In this document: in pieces, positions 44,419 through 53,545 of the stretch | Numbering within the stretch: the first letter of the stretch is position 1 | Layout of the letters: each line of letters begins with the position of its first letter | NCBI GenBank assembly: GCA_021793155.1 | Contig: JAJYTF010000016.1 | Location: 1 to 64,000 of the forward strand | Reading direction: 5' to 3' | Length of the DNA: 64,000 bases | Source: Pseudomonadota bacterium | GTDB lineage: Bacteria > Pseudomonadota > Alphaproteobacteria > Rhodospirillales > Magnetospirillaceae | Program-made: the position numbers and the translations under genes | The notes under the pieces: model-generated | Database searches by the model: none | The model's input: the letters and a program-made list of their open reading frames with translations, nothing else | What the model was told of the DNA's origin: nothing

Positions 44419-44970
44419 TTATTCGCGCCACTTGATCGAGCAGCCCATGCTGGCAGTTTGCTCAGCCGGCCCGCGCCCGGTTTCGGCGACCTGGCGCATG
44501 GCCTCGAACAGTTCGCGCCGCGCCGCGGGCACCGCCTCCTTGCGCGAAGCGTCCAGCCGACCACGGTATTGCAGTCCCAGCTGGGCGTTGAAACCGAAGA
44601 AATCCGGAGTGCAGACGGCACCAAAGGCGCGGGCCACCTGCTGTCTGCGGTCGATCACATAAGGAAAGCTGAACCGGTGGGCCTCGGCGAACAGCTTCAT
44701 GTTGTCGAAGGAATCATCCGGGTAGGACTCGGTGTCGTTGCTCATCACCGCAATGGCGCCGATGCCAAGGTCCTGAAGCTCACGCACATCGCGGACAAGC
44801 CGGTCGATCACCGCCCGGACATAGGGGCAGTGATTACACAGGAACATCACCAGGGCTCCTTTGGCCCCTCGAACCTGGCCCAGACTCCACCACCGCCCGT
44901 CCACCCCCTCGAGGCGAAAATCCGGAGGCTCCCACCCGAAGTCGCAAAGCGGCGTTTCCACTGCCATCAT
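44419..44970 (-). CDS. Thioredoxin-like/AhpC-TSA family protein
   Basis: A 183-residue thioredoxin-fold protein with MFLCNHCPY, giving a CxxC pair (Cys45, Cys48), and CTPDFFGFNAQLGLQYRGRLD. This pattern is a common stand-alone thiol-disulfide or peroxiredoxin-like group of unknown partner. No signal peptide, so probably cytoplasmic. It is divergent from a small lipoprotein gene. Confidence 0.82.
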   Translation of the reverse strand: MMAVETPLCDFGWEPPDFRLEGVDGRWWSLGQVRGAKGALVMFLCNHCPYVRAVIDRLVRDVRELQDLGIGAIAVMSNDTESYPDDSFDNMKLFAEAHRFSFPYVIDRRQQVARAFGAVCTPDFFGFNAQLGLQYRGRLDASRKEAVPAARRELFEAMRQVAETGRGPAEQTASMGCSIKWRE

Positions 44971-45048
44971 CCATCTCCTTCCGTTGACTCTCTTTTAACC
45001 GGCGGCGGAATATAAAATGTTGTCGAGGACTGTCCCAGGCAATCCGCC

Positions 45049-45426
45049 ATGAACCGGTTTCTTTTATCTTCCGTCGCCTTTTTCGCCCTGTGCGGGTGCC
45101 ACGCGCTCGACGGTGCCGGCGATGCGGTAGCCAGTTCGACGGTAGGCGGGCTCGTCGTCCTTGACGCTGTCTCCGTCATCAATACCCACAAGACCTTGGA
45201 CGATCACCTGGTGTCGCTGATCACCGGCAAGGATTGCTCATCGGTGCGCGCGTCGATGGGGGATTATTATTGCATCGATCAACCAGGGAACGTACCAACC
45301 ATCGTACGTACGTCCTATTGCTACAAGACATTGGGCACGATCGATTGCTACACCGAGCCGGTGGAAGCCGATGCCGGACAGTTCTACGGAATCCGGGTCG
45401 ACGACATCCCGGTGACCCTGCACTGA
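45049..45426 (+). CDS. Small predicted lipoprotein
   Basis: A 125-residue protein, not recognised. MNRFLLSSVAFFALCGC is a lipoprotein signal with Cys17 as the lipidated residue. The mature part holds five further Cys, some in CSSVRASMGDYYC and CYKTLGTIDCY, which may form disulfides in the periplasm. Strongly supported as coding by the signal and its divergent promoter gap; function unknown. Confidence 0.72.
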   Translation: MNRFLLSSVAFFALCGCHALDGAGDAVASSTVGGLVVLDAVSVINTHKTLDDHLVSLITGKDCSSVRASMGDYYCIDQPGNVPTIVRTSYCYKTLGTIDCYTEPVEADAGQFYGIRVDDIPVTLH

Positions 45427-45513
45427 GCATCTGGCGCTGCAGACGGAATCGCTGGACGACAGCGGCCGCTTATTGAGATATATTGGCAAGAGGTTCAGCC
45501 GCGAAGGATCCCC

Positions 45514-45852
45514 ATGGCCCAGGTGGTGCCCATCGGCGAGCGGGGGCGCGGTGGAGCGCCGGTTGTCCATTTCGACCGTGCCGAACTCTGCCGCCTACTC
45601 ACCCTTTACAGTGAACGCGTCGCCGACGGAGAGTGGCGCGACTACGCCATCGACCAGCAACCCGGACGGGCGATTTTCGCGGTTTACCGGCACAGCCGCG
45701 ACTGCCCGGCGTTCACCATCACCAAGTTGCAGAGCGCCGACAGTCGCAGCGGTTGGGAGGTGGCAAGCGGCCTGCGCCGGCTGCTGCGCGCCGCCACGCT
45801 GGACGAGGTTCTGACCGTCTTCCGTCCCCGCCTGCACCTCGTCCCGCATTGA
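45514..45852 (+). CDS. DUF2794-family protein
   Basis: A 112-residue protein of the alphaproteobacterial DUF2794 family. VVHFDRAELCRLLTLYSERV, GEWRDYAIDQQPGRAIFAVY and the ending VFRPRLHLVP fit the family. Function unknown. It is followed by a degenerate TGTCATCCC-type repeat region (45884-45935) before the hydrogenase operon, which runs the other way. Confidence 0.83.
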   Translation: MAQVVPIGERGRGGAPVVHFDRAELCRLLTLYSERVADGEWRDYAIDQQPGRAIFAVYRHSRDCPAFTITKLQSADSRSGWEVASGLRRLLRAATLDEVLTVFRPRLHLVPH

Positions 45853-45933
45853 GGTGACGGGACCAATTTGGCTGCCGTCCTGTGCGCAGCGCAGGAACTC
45901 GTGCATCCACGAGACCCGTCGTCCCCGCGGTCG

Positions 45934-46401
45934 TCAGGATGAGGACGGCGGCGGATAGTCCTCAGCCGCTGTCAGCAGTTGATTGATGGCAGCCGCTACC
46001 CGGTTGACGGCAGCCTCGACCTCGGGGCTCAAGCCGGGGCCTTCGCCCAGGTCCGCCGCCTCGATGCCCCAGACCTCCAACATTCGCGGCAACTGGCCAA
46101 GGATACGCGCCATCTCCACCGCCTCGGCCAGGCCGAAGCGATGGCTGAGGCTGGGAAATGCGCCGACCGGCAGGCCTTCCTCAAGAGCATCGAACCGGCG
46201 GACCGTCCCGGCGGCGGCCCCCGAGCGCATGGCGTCGACCACCACCACCCTGGAGTCTTTTCTCCAGGCCGACATCACTTCCGTACCTTCGCCAGGCAAC
46301 ACCAGAACCTGCAGACCAGGCCGGAGGGCCAGCCGCTCGGCCACCGCCGGACCGGCGCCGTCATCCCTGCGCCAAGCGTTGCCGATGCCGATAATCAGCA
46401 A
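45934..46401 (-). CDS. [NiFe] hydrogenase maturation endopeptidase
   Basis: A 155-residue protease of the HyaD/HybD/HycI family, which removes the C-terminal tail of the large subunit after nickel insertion. LLIIGIGNAWRRDDGAGPAV gives the metal-binding N-terminal motif, DAMRSGAAAGTV contains the second acidic ligand and SLSHRFGLAEAVEMA the His. TTG 46401 is the first possible start, two bases after the large-subunit stop. It is the last gene of the hydrogenase operon and its substrate should be that subunit. Confidence 0.87.
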   Translation of the reverse strand: MLIIGIGNAWRRDDGAGPAVAERLALRPGLQVLVLPGEGTEVMSAWRKDSRVVVVDAMRSGAAAGTVRRFDALEEGLPVGAFPSLSHRFGLAEAVEMARILGQLPRMLEVWGIEAADLGEGPGLSPEVEAAVNRVAAAINQLLTAAEDYPPPSSS

Positions 46402-46403
46402 GG

Positions 46404-47696
46404 CTACTGCCGCTCCACCGTTAATTTGAGAAAGTGGGTGGCGCAGGAAATGCAGGGATCGTAGTTGCGGATGGCCTGCTCGCAGCGCCACTGCAATGCG
46501 TCATCGGGCAGGTCGAGGTTGGCTTCCACCACCTTCAGCAGGTCGCTTTCGATGATCTTCTGGTTCTGCGCGGTCGGTGGCACGATTCGGGCGAGAAGAA
46601 TCGAACCGTCGGCCGCCAGGCGGTAATGATGGTAGCAGATGCCGCGGGGGGCTTCGGTACAGCCATGCCCTTCGGCGGCCCTCGGTTCGACCGGCACGGC
46701 GGGTTCGTCGGGTTGCTCGTAGCGTTCGATCAGGGCCAGCGCATCGACGCAAGCCTGCACCAGTTCGACGGAACGCACGACGATGGACTGGAAGGGATTG
46801 CGCACCACCGGCCCCAGTCCCGCCTCTTTCGCCGCCTGGGCGGCCAAAGCGCACAGCTTGTCGTGGTTGACCGCATAGCGGGCCAGCGGCCCCACCTTGT
46901 AGGGTGCGTGGCCCGCCTTCATGTAACCGTGCAAGGCGTTGGAATGGCGGACATGCTCTTCGTCGAAATTATCGAGGAAGGCCCGCACGGGAATGTCCAG
47001 CCCCTTGTTGGAGACCAGCCGCCCCTCATGAATGGCGTACTCGTCCTCATGGCGCAGCGCGACGAAGGTATAGTCCTGGTCCAACGCCGGAAAATCGAAG
47101 CCGCCCACCAGCTTTACCGTGGCCAGCGATTCCTCGATCGCCCATTTCAGCTCGTCGGCCAGGGCGCGCAATTGCCCCCTCGTCGGCACCCGATAGAATC
47201 CGCCAACCTTGAGATTCACTGGGTGCACCGCCCGGCCGCCAATCACCTCGAGGAGATCGTTGCCGATCTTCTTGAGCCGCAACGCCCGCTGCACCAGGTC
47301 CTTGTCCTGCCTGGCCAGTTGCAGGGCATCGGGAAGCCCCAGAAAATCCGGCGCATGCAGCAGATAGACGTGCAGAGCGTGGCTTTCGATCCACTCGCCG
47401 CAATAGATCAGCCGGCGCAGGTCGCGAATGGGCTGCGGCACCCGGACATCGAGAGCGTCCTCCATCGCCTGGATGGCCCCAAGTTCGTAAGCGATCGGGC
47501 AGATGCCGCAGATCCGCGCGGTGATGTCCGGTGCTTCGCGGAAATCGCGGCCCACAAGGAAGGCCTCGAAGAATCGCGGTGGCTCGAAAATGCCGAACTG
47601 CAGGTCCTTGACCCGACCGTCTTTGATGCGCACGCGCAAGGACCCCTCGCCCTCGACACGGGCCAGCGCATCCACTTTTATCAGCCTAGTCGGCAT
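46404..47696 (-). CDS. hydA: Group 3b [NiFe] hydrogenase, catalytic large (alpha) subunit
   Basis: A 430-residue large subunit. The L1 motif is RICGICP (Cys63, Cys66) and the L2 motif DPCISCATH (413-421, Cys415 and Cys418), which together hold the Ni-Fe centre. Nine residues follow His421 and would be cut off by the maturation protease. The short length, lack of a signal peptide and the HydB-HydG-HydD neighbours identify the cytoplasmic NADP-linked group 3b (sulfhydrogenase) type. ATG 47696 overlaps the delta gene by 11 bases; the longer frame is within that gene. Confidence 0.93.
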   Translation of the reverse strand: MPTRLIKVDALARVEGEGSLRVRIKDGRVKDLQFGIFEPPRFFEAFLVGRDFREAPDITARICGICPIAYELGAIQAMEDALDVRVPQPIRDLRRLIYCGEWIESHALHVYLLHAPDFLGLPDALQLARQDKDLVQRALRLKKIGNDLLEVIGGRAVHPVNLKVGGFYRVPTRGQLRALADELKWAIEESLATVKLVGGFDFPALDQDYTFVALRHEDEYAIHEGRLVSNKGLDIPVRAFLDNFDEEHVRHSNALHGYMKAGHAPYKVGPLARYAVNHDKLCALAAQAAKEAGLGPVVRNPFQSIVVRSVELVQACVDALALIERYEQPDEPAVPVEPRAAEGHGCTEAPRGICYHHYRLAADGSILLARIVPPTAQNQKIIESDLLKVVEANLDLPDDALQWRCEQAIRNYDPCISCATHFLKLTVERQ

Positions 47697-48468
47697 GGGC
47701 TTCGCTCTCCTTGCGGAAGGCCACGGCATTGGCGTTGAAACTGCGGAAACGCCTCTGCACATCCCGCGCGTCCATGCCCAGCGCGGTAAAATGTTCGGCC
47801 AATGCGGCGGTGTTGGGCTGATGGCTGATCGGCCCGAAGCAGCCGTAGCAGCCGCGCCCTTGCGTCGGGCACAGGTTGCCGCACCCGGCCTGCACCACCG
47901 GTCCCAGGCAGGGTTCACCTTTGGCCACCATGACGCAAGGCGTGCCGCGCAACTTGCATTCGATGCATTCGGCATACTTGGGAATATTCGGCTTACGCTT
48001 GTTCAGCAGGGCACCGATCAATTCGAGAAGCTGGTGCTTGTTGATCGGACAGCCGCGCAACTCGAAGTCCACGGCCACATGGTCCCCGATGGCGGTGGAG
48101 GTGGCCAGGGTCTCGATGTATTCGGGATGGGCGTAGACGCGATCGATGAAGCCCTTGACGTCATGGAAATTGCGCAGCGCCTGGATGCCACCCGCGGTGG
48201 CGCAGGCGCCGATGGTCACCAGAACCTTCGAAAGCCGCCGTACCTCGCGGATGCGCTGGACGTCGTGCGGCGTGGTGATCGAGCCTTCCACCAGCGACAG
48301 GTCGTAAGGTCCCTTCCCGGCGGTCCTGGTCGCCTCGAGAAAATAAGCGATCTCCACCGCTTCCGCGACAGCCAGCAGTTCCAGCTCGCAGTCCAGCAGA
48401 GACAGCTGGCAGCCATCGCAGGACGAAAATTTCCAGACAGCCAGCTTCGGTCTCTTCTTCTCAGGCAT
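47686..48468 (-). CDS. hydD: Group 3b hydrogenase, small (delta) subunit
   Basis: A 260-residue electron-transfer small subunit of the Nqo6-like type. [14 protein letters not shown] gives the CxxC at Cys17/Cys20 of the proximal [4Fe-4S] cluster; further Cys are at [21 protein letters not shown] and a Cys-rich tail ([26 protein letters not shown]) for additional clusters. Delivers electrons between the Ni-Fe site and the diaphorase subunits. No Tat signal, so cytoplasmic. Confidence 0.92.
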   Translation of the reverse strand: MPEKKRPKLAVWKFSSCDGCQLSLLDCELELLAVAEAVEIAYFLEATRTAGKGPYDLSLVEGSITTPHDVQRIREVRRLSKVLVTIGACATAGGIQALRNFHDVKGFIDRVYAHPEYIETLATSTAIGDHVAVDFELRGCPINKHQLLELIGALLNKRKPNIPKYAECIECKLRGTPCVMVAKGEPCLGPVVQAGCGNLCPTQGRGCYGCFGPISHQPNTAALAEHFTALGMDARDVQRRFRSFNANAVAFRKESEAHAD

Positions 48469-48471
48469 GTG

Positions 48472-49308
48472 TCAAAGCTCCCGCACCGGGAAAAGTTCGG
48501 CAATCTCGGAAAAGCGGAACACCGGGCCGTCCCGGCAGACGAAATGGGGGCCCCATTGGCAATGGCCGCAAAGGCCGAGGCCGCATTTCATGTTGCGCTC
48601 CATCGAGACATGCACCTTGTCGGTGGGAACGCCCCGCTTTTCCACCATGTCGACGGCATAGCGCATCATCACTTCCGGGCCGCAGACCAGGGCGGTGGTG
48701 TGGAGCGGGTCGAAGCCGGCGCGGGCCACCACATTGGTCACCACGCCAACGCGTCCGGCCCATTGGCCGGTGGCCCGGTCGACGGTGACGTGGACATTGA
48801 CGTCGAATCGGCTGCGCCATTTTTCCAGCTCCTTGCGGAACAGGATGTCCTGCGGCGTGCGGGCACCGTACATGATGATCAGCTTGCCGAACTTCTGGCG
48901 GTTGGCCAACGCCTGGTAGATTGCCGGACGCAGCGGCGCCAGGCCGACACCGCCGGCGATGATCACCAAGTCATCACCGAATGCCTCCTCCACCGGCCAG
49001 GGCGTGCCGAAGGGCCCGCGCACGCCGACCACGTCGCCCACCTTCAGCGCCCCCAGGGCCTGGGTGACCGGCCCCACCGAGCGGATGGTGTGCACAAGCT
49101 GCCCGTCGTCTGCCGGATCGCCCGAGATACTGATGGGCACCTCGCCGGCGCCGAACGCATACAGCATGTTGAACTGCCCGGAGCGGAAGGCGAAGGCACC
49201 GCCCGCCTCGGGCTGGAGCACCAGGGTGAAGGTGTCCGCCAGTTCCCGCACCACCTTGACGATGCGGAAAGGGCTGGGCAGCATCGGCTCGGCCGGCAAG
49301 GCAGTCAT
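48472..49308 (-). CDS. hydG: Group 3b hydrogenase, FAD/NAD(P)-binding gamma subunit
   Basis: A 278-residue diaphorase of the ferredoxin-NADP reductase family. [20 protein letters not shown] binds [23 protein letters not shown] binds NAD(P), and [17 protein letters not shown] near the end binds a [2Fe-2S] cluster. It connects H2 oxidation to NADP reduction or the reverse. ATG 49308 starts MTALPAEP; the frame upstream runs to 49335 within the cyclic-nucleotide-domain gene. hydD follows three bases later. Confidence 0.92.
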   Translation of the reverse strand: MTALPAEPMLPSPFRIVKVVRELADTFTLVLQPEAGGAFAFRSGQFNMLYAFGAGEVPISISGDPADDGQLVHTIRSVGPVTQALGALKVGDVVGVRGPFGTPWPVEEAFGDDLVIIAGGVGLAPLRPAIYQALANRQKFGKLIIMYGARTPQDILFRKELEKWRSRFDVNVHVTVDRATGQWAGRVGVVTNVVARAGFDPLHTTALVCGPEVMMRYAVDMVEKRGVPTDKVHVSMERNMKCGLGLCGHCQWGPHFVCRDGPVFRFSEIAELFPVREL

Positions 49309-49318
49309 GTCGCCGTCT

Positions 49319-49786
49319 CTATTCTGCAGGACCATAAAGATCGACCAGTTGCAGCCTGGTCGCCGCCAGCCGGTGCCCCATGACCGGGACGAACCGCCGC
49401 AGCACCTCGTATCCCAACTCGGCGTCGGCTTCCATCTTGCCCCTCAGGCATTTGGCGTCGAAGCTCACCAGGCGGGTCAGCTCCTGGGCCCTGGCATCGA
49501 ACGTCCAGCGGTAGGGTTCGACCAACCACGACCAGCCGACAACCTCGCCCTCGGTCAGCGTATCGACCATGATGGTGCGCCCGGGGGCGTGGATTTCGAG
49601 GGAAATGCTGCCGGCCCGGATCAGGTAGAATTTGTCGGCGTGACCGCCCTGGCGGAACAGATATTGGCCGGCATCGACCCGCTCGTTGGCAGCGCAGCCG
49701 ACGAGAAGCCCCCGCAGCTTTCCGTCGATTCCCTGGAAGAACGGATGCTCGTCGATGATTCGGCCCAGATCCTCTATCTGCACCAT
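49319..49786 (-). CDS. Stand-alone cyclic-nucleotide-binding-domain protein in the hydrogenase operon
   Basis: A 155-residue protein consisting of one Crp-type beta-roll: [38 protein letters not shown] and [20 protein letters not shown]. The classical phosphate-binding PRAA/RSA is not evident and there is no helix-turn-helix, so it should not bind DNA. It sits between hydB and hydG, its start three bases from the hydB stop, which is a recurrent place in group 3b operons. Role in enzyme assembly or regulation is unknown. Confidence 0.85.
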   Translation of the reverse strand: MVQIEDLGRIIDEHPFFQGIDGKLRGLLVGCAANERVDAGQYLFRQGGHADKFYLIRAGSISLEIHAPGRTIMVDTLTEGEVVGWSWLVEPYRWTFDARAQELTRLVSFDAKCLRGKMEADAELGYEVLRRFVPVMGHRLAATRLQLVDLYGPAE

Positions 49787-49788
49787 GG

Positions 49789-50916
49789 TCACCTCCCTTG
49801 TTCGCGATCTTCGAGCGCTCGGACCTCTGCGGTGATGTCGATTCCCACCGGGCACCAGGTGATGCAACGGCCGCAGCCGACGCAGCCGGACGTGCCGAAC
49901 TGCTGCTGCCAACTGGCCAGCTTGTGGGTGATCCACTGTCGGTAGCGCGACGCGCCGGACTGCCGGACGCTGCCACCGTGGATATAGGAATAGTCGATGG
50001 TGAAGCAGCTGTCCCAGTTGCGCCAGCGTTCGGCGATATCGCCCGACAGGTCCGTCACGTCCTCAACCGAGGTGCAGAAGCAGGTCGGGCAAACCATTGT
50101 ACAGTTGCCACAGGTCAGGCATCGCCCGGCCACATTGTCCCAGTGGGGGCTCTCGGCGGAACGGCTCAGCACGCCGGCGGCATCGGCGGACATGCGGCGC
50201 TGCTGCTCCGCCGCGGCCGAAGCCGGTTGCGCCGCGGCCGCCGACAGTTCGGCCGCGGCCGGCGCCCGGCAAGACAGCCCGGCCAGGATCTCGCCGCCCT
50301 TTTCGCTGCCGGCAGTAGCGACGAAGACATGCCGGCCGGCGTCGAGGATTTCATTGAGCAAGATGTCATATCCGGGGCCGACCGCCGGGCCGGTACCGGT
50401 CGACGCGCAAAAGCAGGTGGCACCGGCATGGGCGCATTCCACGGCGACGACGAAGGCGGCCTGCCGGCGCCGCACATAACCGGGCTCGGTGAAACCGTCC
50501 TGGGTGAACACCCGGTCGTGAACCTGCATGGCGGCCATTTCGCAGGCCCGCACGCCGATGAACGCCATCGGCGCCTCATCCCCGCCGCCGCCCGACAGGC
50601 GAAAGCCTCTTCCTGCCCGTTCCGCCCGGAACAGCCGTTGACGTGGCGGGTAGAGGTGACGCTTCCAGCTTTGGGCGGCCAGGGTATAGCCGAACACCCG
50701 GCCGTTCCGCGCGCGGTTCAGCCGATAGGTCGCCGGCTGGCTGCTGTCCGTCCAGCCGGCCGGCAGGTCGGCGGAAGACGTCATTTCCTCGTAAAGGATG
50801 GCACCTTCGCCCACGGTCGGTCCGACAACGCGGTATTGCCGTTCCCGCAAAGCGGTGATCAGCCGGTCCAGTTCATTCCGCTCGAAGACGACCTTCGTCC
50901 CAATGCCTGGCACCAT
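49789..50916 (-). CDS. hydB: Group 3b hydrogenase, iron-sulfur beta subunit
   Basis: A 375-residue subunit with two C-terminal [4Fe-4S] sites: [16 protein letters not shown] near residue 280 and [14 protein letters not shown] near 350. The rest is the HydB/asrA-like domain: [18 protein letters not shown], and [16 protein letters not shown] low-complexity Ala-rich insert lies at about 230-250. Passes electrons between HydG and HydD. ATG 50916 (MVPGIGTK) is preferred to the upstream frame. It is the first gene of the operon. Confidence 0.9.
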   Translation of the reverse strand: MVPGIGTKVVFERNELDRLITALRERQYRVVGPTVGEGAILYEEMTSSADLPAGWTDSSQPATYRLNRARNGRVFGYTLAAQSWKRHLYPPRQRLFRAERAGRGFRLSGGGGDEAPMAFIGVRACEMAAMQVHDRVFTQDGFTEPGYVRRRQAAFVVAVECAHAGATCFCASTGTGPAVGPGYDILLNEILDAGRHVFVATAGSEKGGEILAGLSCRAPAAAELSAAAAQPASAAAEQQRRMSADAAGVLSRSAESPHWDNVAGRCLTCGNCTMVCPTCFCTSVEDVTDLSGDIAERWRNWDSCFTIDYSYIHGGSVRQSGASRYRQWITHKLASWQQQFGTSGCVGCGRCITWCPVGIDITAEVRALEDREQGR

Positions 50917-51000
50917 GACGCCCCCGTCGAAGAATCCGAGCGAACCCGCCAACTGGGGCGGACCAGAAGTTCATTCTGCCAAGAAAAACCCTATTCGGCG

Positions 51001-51038
51001 AGAGCTCAATCAGTAGCGACAGAGCTCAATCAGTAGCG
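51001..51038. repeat. Perfect 18-bp direct repeat upstream of the hydrogenase operon
   Basis: AGAGCTCAATCAGTAGCG occurs at 51001-51018 and 51021-51038, a 20-bp period (two helical turns). It lies between the 571-residue unknown gene's stop (51055) and the hydB start, about 85 bases upstream of hydB. It may be a pair of regulator sites for the hydrogenase operon. Confidence 0.55.
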
Positions 51039-51054
51039 TTCACGGTCGCCCAAT

Positions 51055-52770
51055 TCATCGAAAGCCACCGCGGACCAGAAGAGTGTGAAGAGCCCGCAGC
51101 ATCTCTTCCCCCAATTTCGGATCGGCGACGCCATCCAGATAGCGTTCCTCGAAATTGGGCTGCCTGAGCAGCCCGACCACCCGTTCACAGGCCAACCGAT
51201 GTGCCTCAGTACCCGGCGGAAGAAGCCGCGATGCGCAGAATTGCAGCAGATGGGCGGTGCGATCGCGCAGATGCGCGTCCGGATCATCGAGCTTTTCGAT
51301 GATGCGCTCGTCGGCGATGAAGCCGGTGAGCAGCTTGTCGAGGGTGCCGAGCAGGGAGCGCCGCTCTCCCTCGGGAAGAGCGACAGCGCGTTCAACCGCG
51401 GCATAAAGACGGGCCAGGCGCAACATCTTGTCCTTGGGCGGCCATTGCCTGGGCGCCAGTTCATGGATGTCGTCCACCATCAACACACGCCGCAGAATGG
51501 CCACGATCTCCTCGGCAAGGTCGCCTGCCAGAGGGCTGGCCGCCAGGTCGACGAGATAGACAACCCGGAACAGGGGATCCACCATTGTCTCGCAGACGCC
51601 CCAGACCGACTGGCGCAGGCCGGTTACTCCCCCAGCCTCCTGCAGATAGACGAACCGCCGGGTCAGCGCCGCCGCGGCATCCGGTCCGCCGAGGAGTCCG
51701 TCGGGTCGAAACAGGCGCTGGGCCACCTCGCGAAAAGCTTCACGTTCATGGGCCGGGTCGCGCCGGTCGAGCGCTTGGCCGCCCGCCAGCTGGTGCAGCA
51801 GCCGGTCCATTAGGGATTTGCGGGTGTCGGCAAGCCGTCCCTCGGCCAGAAGTGGACCAAGGACGGCAAGCTGCTCGCGGGCGTCGCTGGTGGTGGGCGG
51901 GGCGCGGCCCTCGTAGAGATCGGCGATAGCGCAGAGCGCGTGGGCCAAGCTGGTTTGGTAGCCCAGCAGATCCTGCAACGCCGAAGGAACCCCCACGAGG
52001 TCGGCAATGACGCCGTCCAGCAGGGACAGAACCTGCTCCCTCACTTCGGGATTGGCCAGTTCCACCAGGCGTTCGAGTTTTCCAAGCCAACTTCGGTGGT
52101 TCACCAGCTCGCGCGACAGCACCACCAGGGAATAGTAATCCACTTCTCCGGGTGGAGCGATGCGCTCGATGCGCCTGACGATCTGGTCGAAGTCGTCGTC
52201 CTTCAGTGCCGGCAGATCGACCTTCTGCTCGATGCGGCGGGCTTTGCGCGTCATCCGCTCGACGGCCTGATAGATCTCGTCGCGCCGCACCCTGGGATCC
52301 TGGCCGGAGGCCTTGGCCTGGAGCGTCGCCACCCGATCCACCGCGGCGGGAAACAGCGTGTCGACTTCCTGGACTTTCGACAAGGCCTTGTAATTGTGGA
52401 TCAGCTCGGTGGGTGTCAGATAAACCTTTTCGATATATTTGCGGAACAGCCGGTTTATGGTGGCGCGGCTTTCCAGCCGATAATATTCGTCCACCTTACG
52501 GCAGGGAGGCGCATCATCGATGGGCACGATGGTGAGTCTCGCCGTCTCCGCCTCGCGCATTTCCGTGAAGATCACGTTTTCGGTGACGATGCCGTCGGCG
52601 CGCTCCCAATTCTTGATGATGCGTACGCCTTGGCATTGCCCTTTGGAGAAAATCGTCTTGGCGATAGTCCGCGCGGAGTCCTCGGCGTTGCGCACTTCCT
52701 CGGTTAGCCAGCGTTCGTCGCGCAACGCCTGGATTTCGAATGTCGCCCGCCCGGCAACCATGTTCATCAA
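51055..52770 (-). CDS. Unknown 571-residue helical protein
   Basis: Not recognised. No signal or membrane segment. The first 120 residues form an alpha/beta domain (FEIQALRDERWLTEEVRNAE), the rest is mostly helical. Its last bases overlap no gene but its start is coupled to the cNMP-domain gene upstream (overlap at 52767-52770). It reads towards the hydrogenase operon, so both could be one transcript, though the gap of 138 bases with a direct repeat speaks against this. Codon usage is normal for the region. No function is offered. Confidence 0.7.
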   Translation of the reverse strand: MMNMVAGRATFEIQALRDERWLTEEVRNAEDSARTIAKTIFSKGQCQGVRIIKNWERADGIVTENVIFTEMREAETARLTIVPIDDAPPCRKVDEYYRLESRATINRLFRKYIEKVYLTPTELIHNYKALSKVQEVDTLFPAAVDRVATLQAKASGQDPRVRRDEIYQAVERMTRKARRIEQKVDLPALKDDDFDQIVRRIERIAPPGEVDYYSLVVLSRELVNHRSWLGKLERLVELANPEVREQVLSLLDGVIADLVGVPSALQDLLGYQTSLAHALCAIADLYEGRAPPTTSDAREQLAVLGPLLAEGRLADTRKSLMDRLLHQLAGGQALDRRDPAHEREAFREVAQRLFRPDGLLGGPDAAAALTRRFVYLQEAGGVTGLRQSVWGVCETMVDPLFRVVYLVDLAASPLAGDLAEEIVAILRRVLMVDDIHELAPRQWPPKDKMLRLARLYAAVERAVALPEGERRSLLGTLDKLLTGFIADERIIEKLDDPDAHLRDRTAHLLQFCASRLLPPGTEAHRLACERVVGLLRQPNFEERYLDGVADPKLGEEMLRALHTLLVRGGFR

Positions 52771-53144
52771 CCGGCCGTGTTGATGAGTTTGTCGGTCGTT
52801 TCGCGGATATTGCGCACGAAGATCATCAAGAGGCCGCGGATGAAGGGATCGGTCTTGCGCAATTTCTGTTCGAGGGAGGCTTCGGTAACGATGATCACCG
52901 TCGTCGGCCCGACGGCCCGTGCCTTGGCCATCCGCGGTTTATTGTCGACCAAGGCCATCTCGCCGAAAATCCCTCCGGTTGGAATGTAGCCCAGGATCTT
53001 TTCCTGGCCGTCGGCGCTCAACTTGCTGATCTCGACCCGTCCGTTCTCGACCAGGTAGGCGCAGCGCCGGCCCACTTCCCCCTCTTTGAAGATCACTTCG
53101 CCCTCGGCATAAACGCGGCGATCCAAAACCTCATGCGTGGTCAT
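52767..53144 (-). CDS. Stand-alone cyclic-nucleotide-binding-domain protein
   Basis: A 125-residue single beta-roll domain. DRRVYAEGEVIFKEGEVGRR, CAYLVENGRVEISK and GGIFGEMALVDNKPRMAKAR are the Crp-type signature with GEMALV-like phosphate loop, and a short C-terminal helix follows. No DNA-binding domain. It precedes the 571-residue protein with a 4-base overlap and probably works with it. ATG 53144 starts MTTHEVLDR. Confidence 0.85.
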   Translation of the reverse strand: MTTHEVLDRRVYAEGEVIFKEGEVGRRCAYLVENGRVEISKLSADGQEKILGYIPTGGIFGEMALVDNKPRMAKARAVGPTTVIIVTEASLEQKLRKTDPFIRGLLMIFVRNIRETTDKLINTAG

Positions 53145-53300
53145 CGCGGGGCTCCCACTGGACTCGGCATAGGAACCGAAGGCTAACACAAATTGGTGCC
53201 CTATTCAGCCGAAGAGAGTAATTCTTTCCGCCTTGGGACGCCGACGCCTCGTGACCATGTATCTTAGCTGGAACCCCGCCCGCAACAGCAGGAGCCGACC

Positions 53301-53531
53301 ATGGAGAGGCTGATCGCCGACCTCGTCCTGATACAGTTCTCCATGTTCGAGGGCTGGGTTTCTCTGCTCTCCCAATGCTGGCAGGGGTACCAGCACCTGA
53401 CGGCGGTCAATCTCGAGCTTATGCACCAGCCTGGTCTTCAGCGCTGGCACTATGTGGTGCCCCGCGGCGTGGACTGGACGGACCACTACGGCAAGCGGCA
53501 TCTCGACGTCGACGTCGAACATCTGCGCTGA
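53301..53531 (+). CDS. Small unknown protein, 76 residues
   Basis: Begins MERLIADLVLIQFSMFEGWV with CAGGAG as a ribosome binding site seven bases before the ATG. Acidic and aromatic, with a C-terminal HYVVPRGVDWTDHYGKRHLD stretch. Not recognised. It lies on the plus strand between two minus-strand genes. Supported by the ribosome binding site and sensible composition, not by homology. Confidence 0.5.
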   Translation: MERLIADLVLIQFSMFEGWVSLLSQCWQGYQHLTAVNLELMHQPGLQRWHYVVPRGVDWTDHYGKRHLDVDVEHLR

Positions 53532-53545
53532 CCACTGTTCATCGG

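Noticed and set aside
46404-47975. 523-residue version of the hydrogenase large subunit
   Set aside because: The extra 93 residues come from a frame overlapping hydD and look non-coding. ATG 47696 begins the recognised [16 protein letters not shown] start.
50917-51054. FNR or sigma54 promoter for the hydrogenase operon
   Set aside because: TTGATxxxxATCAA and TGGCACxxxxxTTGC were looked for in the gap. Only partial matches (TGGCAG, TGATTGAG) were present, so no such site is claimed.
51030-51464. Alternative frame at the end of the 571-residue gene ending at the direct repeat
   Set aside because: It shifts out of the long frame, and the text is typical of a shadow. The frame ending at 51055 has consistent length and coupling.
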